Assembly (NCBI RefSeq): GCF_000003815.2 | Contig: NC_049996.1 | Span: 15,165,637-15,229,636, forward strand | Origin: Branchiostoma floridae | Taxonomy: Eukaryota; Chordata; Leptocardii; Amphioxiformes; Branchiostomatidae | Direction: 5' to 3' | Length of the DNA stretch: 64,000 nt | Shown here: one piece after another, positions 54,145-64,000 of the stretch | Position numbering within the stretch: the stretch's first letter is position 1 | Layout: each line of letters opens with the position of its first letter | Notes under the pieces: model-generated | Told to the model about the DNA's origin: nothing | What the model saw: only the letters and a program-made list of their open reading frames with translations | Database searches by the model: none | Program-made: the position numbers and the translations under genes

Positions 54145-54293
54145 TAAGAAATGGCTTGCATCATAAGGGAAGATCTTCATCTCCCCAACCTTCACAGTGT
54201 CAACCCTAAAGACAGGGGCTGCAAGCGGGCTGCCATCAAGCCTCCATATCTACTGCAAGTGTCTAACCCTCCCCTGATGGGGAACAGCAGATG
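54145..54293 (+). pseudogene. Possible LINE reverse-transcriptase tail
   Basis: Open for about 45 codons (54149-54293) reading REDLHLPNLHSVNPKDRGCK, then KRAAIKPPYLL and a stop. The style and the isolated position suggest the C-terminal end of a retrotransposon polyprotein, but I cannot name the family and the match is only by impression. Confidence 0.2.
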
Positions 54294-54300
54294 ATAAATT

Positions 54301-54463
54301 ACTGTAAATGCAAAAATGTTCACGGTGGATTAATTTTCGCAGTTTTTGCAGTGACCACTCACCGCAAACTTAAAACCACCGTGAAGACTTTTCTATTGTG
54401 GTATTAGTCATTTTTCCCGCTACCGCGAAATTAAATCCCTGCAAACTTAAATGCATCTACAGT
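54301..54463. repeat. Family G MITE, second copy
   Basis: Ends ACTGTAAATGCAAAAATGTT and GCATCTACAGTA; interior with ACCGCGAAATTAAATCCC and CTTAAAACCACCGTGAA words as in 28650-28857, in the opposite orientation. Confidence 0.6.
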
Positions 54464-54780
54464 ATATAGTGAGTGAATGTGAGTGAGTTTCCATGTACAG
54501 CATGTATGACAGTACAGTATTAAGTATTACATTGTCAGACGTTCGCTAAGAAATGGCAGTGTCCATTTATGCAGACAAACATTAACCTCCTCACTACTGA
54601 GGTTGCTTTTTGGCACCAAATCTGTACTAGCTACAGGGTTAGTTTTTAAGGAGCGGGTTAAGACCAAATAACATCAGTACAATGTGGAAAAATGTCTGTT
54701 TCAATAACTATAATTTTACATCCTTTAACTTGTAATGCTGAGAAGACTCACTTGATGATTGTCACATTATACATGTATAT

Positions 54781-55199
54781 TAGGGGTGGGTATCGGCACA
54801 GCGTACCGGTACAAAACCGTTTTTTCTTATTGGACCGGTCCGGTCCAGAAAAACCGGACCTGAAAAATTAGGTGGACCGGATGTTGGACCGATAGGAAAA
54901 TTAACAGATTATTTTATCAGGCATTCACACGTTTTGGCGCTTGCAGGTGGAAGAAAATAACGAGAGTGAAGTAGAGTAGAGTTTATAGTAATTTCTACCA
55001 AGTATTACAGCCAATCGTACAGGTGCAGTTAGTGTTGTATGATTTTAAAATGCCAGTGTAAGTCTAATACTCCATCAAACAGATTTCTTTGTAGTGAATT
55101 TGACCATTGGTATGAGTCATACTTCATCAGGTCCAGGTCCGGACCTGATCCTTTGGACCTGAACTGGACCTGAATTTTCTGTACCGGTACCCAGCCCTA
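54781..55199. mobile_element. Family F MITE, second copy
   Basis: Left end TAGGGGTGGGTATCGGCACA, right end GTACCGGTACCCAGCCCTAA. Interior order is that of 19914-20324 reversed. Confidence 0.65.
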
Positions 55200-55204
55200 A
55201 TGTA

Positions 55205-56240
55205 TATCAAATCTAAGTATGTATTACTCGAATCATACCTTTTGGGCTGATGACTCAATGCAACATAGAACACAATATACTTCACATCAAAAGATTGCAA
55301 TCACAATCGGTAAAATGCCTTTTTCTAAACATAAATTAATGTACTAGTACTTAATTTAAAAAAAATGACATATAAAAGTGGCAAGAAAACTTTATGACAA
55401 AGTTATGACAAATATGTGTGCTAAATTTGGATAAAAGGAATTGTGTAAAATTGTCTACACATTACACAATTAATTCTTTTATTTACTACCTCTATTTTGA
55501 GCATAGGCAACCAAAGCTCACAAAGTTTATTGATTCAAGCAACCTGTTGCTTGTATGTTTAGTGTAAATGTTACGTTAAGTATGACTTACATAAAGTTAA
55601 ATTGAACTATTTTTAGTTAAAGTTAACACCGTTGGCAAATACAGCTGTTACTTATCATGGCCTAATCTTTTGCCAAGATTTGTAAGATAAAGATAGACAA
55701 AACATTATCGCGACATTCTTACAATGTTAGTTAGATATGTGTATATTCGATTTACATGTACTATAATGTAATAGACTTTCCATTGTAGTTAAGAGCATAG
55801 GTGTCTGTGTTGGTCCCAATGACTGCCTGTTTAAAAGAATTTGTCATGATTCTAAGGCACTTGGCTCACAGGCCACCTGCTTTTGCTGAACGTATTACAG
55901 ATGACAATTGCACTTTTGTTAAAAACAGATCTTCAAAATTGGCAGACTGAATCCTTTACAGAAGATCAGTGCCACCTGATTGGAGGTTATCTTTGCCATG
56001 ATTACAACAATAGCCAATCACACACTGGCTTACAACTGCGGTCCTACCATTTTTGGAGTGCTACTGGAAAAACATGTTATGGTAGTTCACCATCTCTCGT
56101 CTGATTGGAGCAAATTCCTCTAAGACATTGGTAAGTACACTCCTCCTCCAATCACAGTGTAGCTCTGTGAAACAGTAGCAAGCTTTAAGGTGGGTTCACA
56201 CCTGCATATATATTCAAGTCCGTATAAGGTCCGTACGAAA
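55205..56240. other. Intergenic, nothing recognised
   Basis: AT-rich with one 73-codon plus-strand frame at 55883-56104 that has no recognisable content. Confidence 0.35.
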
Positions 56241-56244
56241 GTCG

Positions 56245-56418
56245 TAGCCTCTACCAGGCTCCACAGGTTGCTGGAAAAATAAAAGAACATTACCAGATAA
56301 CATGCCAGCGGGGTTAGCTGGTCCCATACCATACTCCTTGGACTGCTAACTCCTCTGGTGTGGTATGTGTTTATATTTCTCCAATTTCTCCTATTCTTCA
56401 AGCGACCTGTTGGGCCTG
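56245..56418. repeat. Family D element
   Basis: Left end TAGCCTCTACCAGGCTCCAC and a decayed right end; the interior has CCAGCGGGGTTAGCTGG and TAACTCCTCTGG. Confidence 0.6.
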
Positions 56419-56423
56419 ATATA

Positions 56424-56747
56424 CAGTCAAACCTGTATTAGTGGCCACCTTTGCATAGCAGCCACCTGTCCATAGTGGCCACTTTTACGAGGATTTGGAG
56501 TTCCTGACAGGGTCATTTTGGCGGTATCAGAAGGTATGCATGCCTTGAGCATTAAAGTGCAAGTCTTTGTCGGTGAATTTACCGATCGAGACAATGTAAC
56601 TTGGTGAGAAAGATTAGTGGGAGCTGAAATCATGTGTAGCTTGGTCATGGTCAATTGATCAACTGATTGTCAATGGTCAATTGATTTTCTCTATAGTGGC
56701 CATATTTCTCCAGTCCCTTGAGTGGCTGCTATAGACAGGTTTGACTG
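56424..56747. mobile_element. Short pogo-like element, family E
   Basis: Ends CAGTCAAACCTGTATTAGTG and TAGACAGGTTTGACTG with TA on each side. Interior GTGGCCAC words. Lies 80 bp past the NPL stop codon, probably in or near its 3' untranslated region. Confidence 0.7.
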
Positions 56748-56827
56748 TATGCTAAGAATTCCATATGGACCTCGTACGAACTTGAATAAATAAACACACA
56801 CATGTGAACCCAGCCGAAGAGAGCACT

Positions 56828-56982
56828 CTACTTCACGGCTTCAAAGAAACCGCAGGCCTGCAGCTTGGCCTTGATCTTGGCCAGTTCCTCCTCAGAACGG
56901 CGCTGCATGGGGGGGCGGGGCGGCCCAAAGTCAATGCCGGACGTCATGGTCATGAGGTACTTGTTCAGTCCTATGTCCATCC
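56828..56982 (-). CDS. NPL: NPL last exon
   Basis: Fifty codons plus TAG. Begins in phase 1 so that the incoming base completes a glycine. Reads MDIGLNKYLMTMTSGIDFGP and ends KIKAKLQACGFFEAVK, the helical tail of the lyase. Acceptor CCCCAG. Confidence 0.9.
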
Positions 56983-59900
56983 CTGGGGTAAAGCATTGAA
57001 GAAAAAAACATAAACAACCACAACCATTGATTGAAGTTTTGTAGCCTCTACCAGGCACCCAGGTCGCTGGAAAAATAGTAGAAATTGGCCATTAGGTCAC
57101 AAACTGTTCTCCTCGGCCACCCAACTCCTCTGATGTGTTTTCTGTCTATTTGGCCAATTTCTACTATTTTTCCAGTGACCTGGGGAGCTTGGTAGAGGCT
57201 ATGATGCTTGGACTATACTATACAATTTCAACAGATTAACAGAAATTTTTAAGATTTACAAACATACTGTTCATTATTAATAATAGTGAACTTTTTAAAA
57301 ACTATCGTGATTAATTACTTCAATGGGTGCCATTGCCTTTAAATTTGATATGAAGAAATTTTTATCAACTCTCAACGATTTTCAACAATTTCATTTCTAA
57401 ATATGGTAATGTTAAAAGAAGTCAAAGTTACTCTAAAGTAAGATATCTAAAATTACAATTTTAGTGAAAATTGACTGTTCAAGCTGACAACATTAGCGAT
57501 CAAACAATAAAACCATCAACTCCCAAAGAATAAAATTGGAGCTTATAACAGAGATAAAGTAATCAAGTAAAAAAATCAAGTTTAGATGATAATTAGATGA
57601 AAAATAATCTAAAGAATTTGCAGATTAAAAAAAAACGTTTTCAAGAGTCATCCTTACTTGCTTATGTCAAATGAAGATCTTTACTATCTTGGAAATTACT
57701 TTTATTAATTTAGAAATTAACATTTGTAAAACTCTTACTTTTCATGTATTTCCATCTTTTAACCTCATTAAAAGACATTGATTTGAACGATATGTTGACA
57801 AATCTATTAAAGAATCCATTTTTGTAAATGAGTTTATATTTCCAGGATCTTACCAGGTCCATTTGTTAGCACCCTTGCACGTTTCAGGGCCTGAGACATG
57901 GACTGTCAATAATCCACAAACAACAGTCAGAAAATACCCTGTCTCCAGTTATCATTTCATACTTCATTTGTGAGTCATTGCTTTCATTGGCATGATTAGA
58001 GGAATAAAGAAAATGGACAGCTATTTCAGTCAGCTGGATAAAATATATACAGGTGTGACATGCCAGAATCTACCCATGGTAAGGTATATTCTGGCCAGAG
58101 GTGTATTTCAGCATGCTGCACCCATAGCTAAATTTGACTTGACCCAGTGAAAAGAATTGTGTTGTACCTTTAACTTCTTGGTTTCTTCGCTGTCGTTTAC
58201 ATACGGAAATGAGTATCTTCCAATTTAAGAGAACTGTCGAAAATACTTTTCTTTGTTGTTGGGCCCTTCTTGTTCTTTCTGAAATACGGACACCTTTGTG
58301 TAAGGACTGTAGGTCACTCAGAACCCCTACCAGAGCCCAGAATGATTCTAGACATTTCTACAAAGGCAAAGCCTGGTTTTCTTTCATTGTGTCCACTGTT
58401 TGTGCAAAATGACAAAGAACAATGTCCTTGCCCCCCTCCCCCTGTAGTGCATGTAGTATGCAAACTGTTCCTTACCAGGTCCATGGTCACAAAGGATTTT
58501 CAAGAACAGTTGGGAGAGTAGCTGTTTGACAAGAGAACACATCAAACATCAGAACCTTGGTCAAATCTTTCATCAAACATTAACAAAATATAATTGTGTG
58601 TTAGTTCAAATTTGCTTATTCAGCTTTGATTTGGCGTAGAATCTAATGATAATTCGCATTTGGAGCTTGCTGAGCATTGTGGTGATGCGCACACATAGGT
58701 GGTTCCCTGTGGAACTGATCTGATTTGAAATCCTGATAAAATGCATTTCTGGCAGCTGAGGTTGTGATCAAGTTGGTTCCAATTTGCAGTGCGGCAGCAA
58801 ATAGACCTTTATGAACAGGTGTTTTGCGCAGGCTTAAAAAAGGCAAGCGGAAAATGTAGTTTTTATTGACCAATCCTGGTAAAACCCTTTTGTCAAAAAG
58901 TACATTTTTGTATCAAAAACTAGACCAGTCTTTTGACTTTGTGGGAAAGTGTATTGTTCTGAAGTTATTGTTAGAAATACTGTTTTTTTGTTCATTGTCT
59001 GTATCACTGTAGAATACTACAGAAACCATGATTCTCTGTATCATGTTTGTATCTCTCTGCTAATGGATGAAATAAAGCCTCTAATTTAGTCTAATGCCTC
59101 TGTCCAACTTGTCCATCTGTCATGTCTATCATTGTCGTGAACGAGGTAAAAGTTACTGAGAAAAAAGGTGAAATTATGTTAATAGAAATAGGAAGTCTTT
59201 GGTGATTATATAGGTATCAAAGGCTATTTATAGCTGACATAGGATCATTTAGTGACTGTTTAGGGCTAACAAAAGAACCTTTAAAACTTTTGGTTTTGAA
59301 AACTGTATAATGGAGTCAGGTTTACACATTTGTATAATGTAAAAAAGCTAAGAGAAGGTACTGATTTCCAGGTGAAGATGGGAGACTTTAAAATGAGACT
59401 TTTAAGCAGATACGTTGTATACTGTACCTCAATATAATGGTACTAGGGAAAAAAAGTAGAAATGGTCATTTGACTTCTGCATTACTAAAATGACTTGGAG
59501 CTGTAACAATTTTGGCACTAGCAAGAAAACATCTACAATCCAGAGCTCTTGCATCCCCTTGCACATCCTTGTGCACATATATGTTCCATGATATCCACTC
59601 ACCATGATTACTAAGTATCCTTAGGAAATGTTGAGACATATGCTGCAGAAAAGCAAGGGCAGAAATCACACAGAAATCAGCTGAAATCAGTAAGAAGCTG
59701 GAGGTTGAAAAATATGCCGCTCGCCATATTCAGCAAGAACAACATAGATCTATCATTTGCAGTTGTCAGGCCTAGGGAAAAATGTGTTTCCTGTTTCCCG
59801 AACTACCCCAGAAAAAACTGCCGACCCTAGACGTTTTTGGGTGGGCACTGCTGGGCAGTGGAGTCACATAGCTTCCAGGTAGAATTTTTATTCAACCTGT

Positions 59901-62900
59901 TTCCTATTCAAGTAAAAAGAAAATAGTACTGGTTTTCTTATCTAAAGAAGGTTAAATGTATTCACAGATTTGTAACCATTATGCACAAAATTCAAGTTTG
60001 AATTGAAAATATAAGTGTTATCATGCATTTCAGTTTTCCTTTGTTAAACTGTATTGTATCACTAGAGTCTTGGCCAAAGTATAAAAAAATAGAATAAGAT
60101 AGATAAAAAGGATAATTCCTACCTACAGACCCTAATTTTTCAAGACTGAAACAGGAAACACAACTGTTACATTTTTTCCCTAGGCCTTAAACATATGATA
60201 CCAGAAGGATAAGAGCAGAAATCACACTGAAATCAGATGCAAACATCAACTTGGTAGAAGCTAAAACACAGCAGTTGTAGAAGTCAGCATCTGAAGTCAC
60301 ACTAAAATCATGAGCTGAAATCAAAAAGATCAGTTAGAAGTAGAAATCAGTTGACCATAACGTAAAAACTGAAATTAAAGAGAAGTAACTGTTACTGTTC
60401 TTTAACAACAGTCAAAGAGAGAGTAAATGGGAAAATTAATCCATATATCTTTGAGGGTCCCACGCTTTTTAAACGATAATCAGATGTCTCAAACATACAT
60501 TTAGTATTTTAAATCTCTACAACTGGATAAAATTCTGAGATTTGCTTCTGGAAGTTTCTAGTGAACTCACTCAAATTAATATTGTCGAAATGTCCGGACG
60601 TAAAACTCAGACTCAAACAGAGATTGAAGACTGTTAACTTGGCTTTCTAACTTTTATAAAGATACATGTACATTAAAAAAAAATTGGGACCAGCCAATTG
60701 CAAAAGCGGTTGTTATAGGCCAATGGTCGTTTTAAGGATGTGGTTGCTTATACAAGTTTCACTGTACATAATTCAGAGGCTGGTCCAATTTGAATGGCAA
60801 TCAAGCATAATATGGACAGTTGCTCTGGAATAAAACTTTGGTACCCCATGCAGACCCTCATGAAATTCAAGGATATTCAGTGATTTCAGTAGATGGTATT
60901 GCCTTCCACAAATGTCTATAAAACTCATTGTCAGTGTCTGTCTGTCAAACTGTCAATTGTACAGGCTCACAAAAAAACTCTGGGTAAAACATGTTGTCAC
61001 ATATTTTGTTGCGAAAAGATTTTCTCTGTGAAATTGTCATGCAATACACTTTTTTTTTTCAAAATAAGATAATAGAGATAACAAACAAACAAAGTTTTTC
61101 AAGTTTAAGTCTTCAAAAGTTACACCATAGAAGAAAGTATTTTCATAGATAGGAATTTATGTTCAAATTATGTTCGAAAAATCACTTGAATCGTGAAATA
61201 AGCTAAAGAGAAATTATTATTGATAAGCATAATAATGAAAAGCTAAAATCTGATGTACCTGTATTATGAACAGGAAATACAATCAAACAACAATATCACA
61301 GAATAAAACCAATCATTGAATCAATCAATTTAATCAAGTTAAACACACACTTCAAACAAATGTAGTATTTGAACATGATGTAGTCAATGCTTTCCTTTTT
61401 GCAGAGGTCGCTATTGTATGTTTTCTGTTTGCTTTCATCTAGGACCTAAATACCCATTAAAGAATGGTTGATTTTTCTTTAAATAACTGCAAACATCTGA
61501 TGAACTTGAACAGCAGAAGTTTTTACTATGATTTCCAAGCAGAGTGGTAACTACATGTAACATCTGAACAACAAACATCCTGAGTTACACTGCAAACAAT
61601 ATTAAAAGCACAATTTACAAAATGGCAATGCGCACAGCTTTAAGTTAATTCTGATTTCACATGTATGCAGAATCTACTATGGAAAACAACATTGTCAACA
61701 TCTAACTGTATGGAAAATTCTACATTACCTGTTCTTTACGTGCTGCTTCAAGGTCCCCATTATCATACGCTGTCCGCATACGGTTATAAATTTTACCTAA
61801 AAAAGAAGAATACATTTTACCTACAAAAAAAGAATGCAAACAACAACGTTTCACATTAATTTTGCAAAACCAGTGACAGCAAGTATAATGCTTGTTCACC
61901 TTTATCTGAGGGGTAACCTAAATTCGTTGGTTTAGAAAACTGTGTCATGACCTAGGGATTTCAGGTCAACGGACATTTGTTTCGAATTGAAATATCTTCA
62001 AGATATTGCAGTGTGAAACTACCGTCTTTCTTGATGATCCAAAAATACCCTATTTTCAAATACAATGGAAATAGGTTACCCCACGGACAAAGGTGACCTA
62101 ACGTTACCTGTTGATGTACATGTATGGGATATTTCCACTCACTTTCTATTTCCAATTTACATCTACTTTTCAGTACAGTAACTATTTAGAGTCATGTTAG
62201 AAAGTTTACCAGCATAGTTGAAGGTACTCCCCACGAATGACGTAGCTCCCATCACCAAAGCACACAGACCTTGCTGCAGAGTGGACCAAATACAACAATA
62301 TTAGGGCTGCATATATAATGTTATATAGTATATATACATAAATGTAACATCACGTACAGGTGCAGGCAGTAATTGTTTTTAAGGTACAGTCAAACCTGTA
62401 TTAGGGGCCACCTCTACAGAGGGGCCACCTGTCCAAAGTGGCCACTTTTTGTCGGTCCCTTGGGTATTTTAACTACAAGTTGCCACTTCTATACAGAGGC
62501 CACCTGTCTATAGTGGCCAAATTTGTCCGGTCCCTTGAGTGGGCGCTATAGACAGGTTTGACTGTACAGGCAAATGACCAATTTGATCAGAGTTTTTCTA
62601 TTTGCCTTTCAGCCCCACAGACTTGTCGGAGACTTGCCTGAAATTGGCGGTGCATATTTTAAGTGATAAGACTTTGATCAAGAAAGAAAGGTAAATATTT
62701 TTGCAAAAAGGCAGAATGTTTTTCTTATAGCCTTTTGTCAAGCTACCCGCACACTATAGTATACCTGTAGCATTGTGTGCGAGTAAAAAAAAGTACATCT
62801 ACTTGGTTTTTGGACCAGGGCATTAACATAGTACTGTAACAGTTATATTATACCATTAGACTCACCCTATAGTATTGTGTGCGAGTCAAGAAAAACTGTT

Positions 62901-63463
62901 AATATTTTACAATACTGTATACAGCTAACAAGCTAACGCAGCTCTAAACTTTCATTGGATCCTGACACAAGGAATAAAAAAAAAACAGCAAAAAAATGTT
63001 TTTTCATAATATCAGCAAAAAAAAAGATAGTTCAGCTAGATCTTGTTGTGCTTCTCAGCTCTTTAGATGGATCAAATCATAGACACTCAGCTGTTGCTAT
63101 AACGTCTATTCTGGTGTAGTGTTAGTAAGGTACAGAGAGTCGGCGGTGGCACGTAGGCTCAGTGCTCGGGTCGTGGTGCAAAGAGGAAGTCAAAGTTCGG
63201 TGCCTCTTACTTGAGGTCTGGAGCTACTTAATATTTAGATGTTGGGCTGTGTACATTGGAGTAGAGGGGTGTTTTTCTATACTATTTTTATACTGATATC
63301 ACAACAGATCTCACCTCATCCCTGCCGTACATCATGATATACTTCCCGTTGCTGTGCACCAGGCACCGCCCGTAGTCCAGCATGTTGTAGTCTGTGTACT
63401 TGCAGCCTCGGAACGTCGGAACTTTCACCGTCTCTAGGGCATCTAGGAGGTCCTCTACCATGA
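56828..63463 (-). CDS. NPL: N-acetylneuraminate lyase, C-terminal half
   Basis: Exons: 63315-63463, 62210-62273, 61729-61796, then either 58476-58521 or 57854-57902, then 56828-56982. The family cleaves N-acetylneuraminate to N-acetylmannosamine and pyruvate through a Schiff base in the cytosol. The reading VPTFRGCKYTDYNMLDYGRC has the Schiff-base lysine (K of GCKYTD), YGRDE matches the conserved YxxDE, GATSFVGSTFN matches the E. coli GADGGIGSTYN loop, and TSGIDFGPPRPPMQ matches the vertebrate VSGIPMGPPRLPLQ. The N-terminal part, with the GxxGE motif, must lie to the right of the window. Intron phases agree at each junction. Confidence 0.92.
57042..57201. mobile_element. Family D element, clean palindrome
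   Basis: Left arm TAGCCTCTACCAGGCACCCA, right arm reading back TAGCCTCTACCAAGCTCCCC; about 48 bp of arm extend to GAAATTGGCC. In the last intron of NPL, 60 bp from the last exon. Confidence 0.75.
57205..57850. other. NPL intron, AT-rich, nothing recognised
   Basis: Very AT-rich intron sequence. No exon or repeat supported. Confidence 0.5.
57854..57902 (-). CDS. NPL: NPL alternative exon, downstream version
   Basis: Sixteen codons plus one base between a TTGACAG acceptor and the donor CTG|GTAAGA. Encodes SMSQALKRARVLTNGPG, ending with the glycine shared with the last exon. Phase 0 in, phase 1 out, the same as the version at 58476-58521. It shares 13 identical bases at the donor (TGGACCTG|GTAAG) with that version. 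It is more basic and less hydrophobic than expected for this helix. Confidence 0.6.
58476..58521 (-). CDS. NPL: NPL alternative exon, upstream version
   Basis: Fifteen codons plus one base between a TCAAACAG acceptor and the donor CTG|GTAAGG. Encodes LLSQLFLKILCDHGPG. Its hydrophobic helix resembles the human RFINFVVKLGFG stretch better than the other version does. Same phases as 57854-57902, so splicing both together would shift the frame: only one can be used per transcript. Confidence 0.6.
58525..61725. other. NPL intron, repeat remnants only
   Basis: Contains remnants of the element with AAAATGTGTTTCCTGTTTC (59775-60190) also seen at 40330-40570, and a family E-like piece at 60680-60770 (GGTTGTTATAGGCC, TTTCACTGTACA). 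No further exon found in the 3.2 kb. Confidence 0.45.
61729..61796 (-). CDS. NPL: NPL exon
   Basis: Begins phase 1, ends phase 0. Encodes KIYNRMRTAYDNGDLEAARK then EQ. Donor CAG|GTAATG. The GDLEAARKEQ stretch matches the helix before the alternative exons in the family. Confidence 0.85.
61889..62105. repeat. Palindromic MITE, family A, in NPL intron
   Basis: Left end TTGTTCACCTTTATCTG (diverged), right end GGACAAAGGTGACCTAACGTT. The only family A copy inside a recognised gene. Confidence 0.7.
62210..62273 (-). CDS. NPL: NPL exon
   Basis: Phase 0 in, phase 1 out. Encodes QGLCALVMGATSFVGSTFNY then A. GxTSFVGSTFN aligns with the conserved loop that binds the substrate's carboxylate in this family. 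Acceptor TCTGCAG. Confidence 0.9.
62397..62564. mobile_element. Short pogo-like element, family E, in NPL intron
   Basis: Ends CAGTCAAACCTGTATTAGGG and TAGACAGGTTTGACTG, flanked by TA. Half the length of the copy at 56424-56747. Confidence 0.7.
62570..63312. other. NPL intron with a small repeat
   Basis: Two copies of TATAGTATNNNNTGTNGCNTTGTGTGCGAGT-like wording at 62755-62785 and 62868-62890 suggest a duplication. No exon supported. Confidence 0.4.
63315..63463 (-). CDS. NPL: NPL exon with the catalytic lysine
   Basis: Begins phase 1 after TCTCCCAG, ends phase 0 at GAG|GTGAGA. Reads MVEDLLDALETVKVPTFRGC then KYTDYNMLDYGRC and YIMMYGRDE. The lysine of GCKYTD aligns with the Schiff-base lysine (E. 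coli LKQTSGD, human LKFSDTD). Confidence 0.92.
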
Positions 63464-63469
63464 CTGGGA

Positions 63470-64000
63470 GAAATATCCAACAGCAAGTTAAAGTTAAGGC
63501 AACACCTTGCTCTATTAGGCAGCTAACAGAGATTTGATAAAACCTCACACTATAGCATCTCATCCTAAATAAAGCCAGTCATTCTTACAAGTACAAGTAC
63601 CTGTAAAACACAAATTGGGAGCGAGACAACAGCAAAGAGGCCAAATAACTGAAACACTGCACTACATGTATGCACACAAATTTACCACATCTGTGCAGGG
63701 TTCTCACCAGGTTTTCACAGCATAGGGGGCATTTTAGCACAGCAAAGCCATGTGGCAAGTGGCGCAGGCGTGAGCATTGAAGGGGGTGCGTGGTGGTTCT
63801 GGTTTAGAATTCGTAACTTTCAGAAATATTATTTTCTGCATTTTTAGGACCAAATTTAATGCAATACAGCCAACAACTTTTTTTACATTTGTTACAAAAC
63901 AAAAGAATATCCCCCTATACTGGTTGAAACACATTGTATTTACAGGGGCTAAATAATGGCGTAGGGGATACAAAATCATAGCATAGTGCATCCTTATGGT
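63470..64000. other. NPL intron, right edge of window
   Basis: No further NPL exon is visible, so the rest of the gene is beyond the window. 63690-63990 has wording (CAGGTTTTCACAGCATAGGG) typical of a repeat but no partner in the window. Confidence 0.45.

Overview
The window looks like a chromosome segment of an invertebrate chordate, most likely a lancelet (Branchiostoma). That is an inference from three things: short spliced exons with GT/AG borders, a thrombospondin-repeat secreted protein built from phase-1 exon modules, and a dense load of short inverted-repeat elements. There are two assembly gaps (12952-13051 and 14230-14539). I see nothing bacterial, no operons and no CRISPR.

Layout. 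About 1-41 kb has no gene I can name. It is mostly interspersed repeats: palindromic MITE families with several copies each, tRNA-like SINE pieces, one 1.85 kb element with identical 470 bp direct termini, a 5S rRNA-like element and satellites. Between the repeats are isolated minus-strand candidate exons with good splice sites (35.5, 27.8, 15.4 and 14.9 kb) and two TATA-plus-donor candidate promoters (23.8 and 4.3 kb). One reading is that this is the long 5' region of a minus-strand gene whose body lies left of the window and which starts from several promoters. A two-exon plus-strand candidate lies at 41.3-41.8 kb, and a minus-strand first exon with an EEA1/rabenosyn-type C2H2 finger lies at 42.5-42.7 kb.

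44.2-51.5 kb (minus strand) is the best-resolved gene. Nine exons predict a secreted protein of about 462 residues: signal peptide, antistasin-like domain, five TSP1 repeats, then two tandem copies of a ten-cysteine module I do not recognise. Every internal junction is phase 1, so modules can be duplicated without breaking the frame. The introns hold several truncated, dead copies of TSP1 exon ends, some copied together with transposon ends.

56.8-63.5 kb (minus strand) is the C-terminal half of an N-acetylneuraminate lyase (NPL) gene; its 5' exons lie beyond the right edge. It contains two alternative versions of one short internal exon (57854-57902 and 58476-58521). Their phases allow only one to be used at a time, so they are a candidate mutually exclusive pair not needed to explain known NPL biology.

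The two confident genes are on the same strand but have no evident functional link: one is an extracellular matrix or protease-inhibitor-like protein, the other a cytosolic sialic-acid catabolic enzyme.
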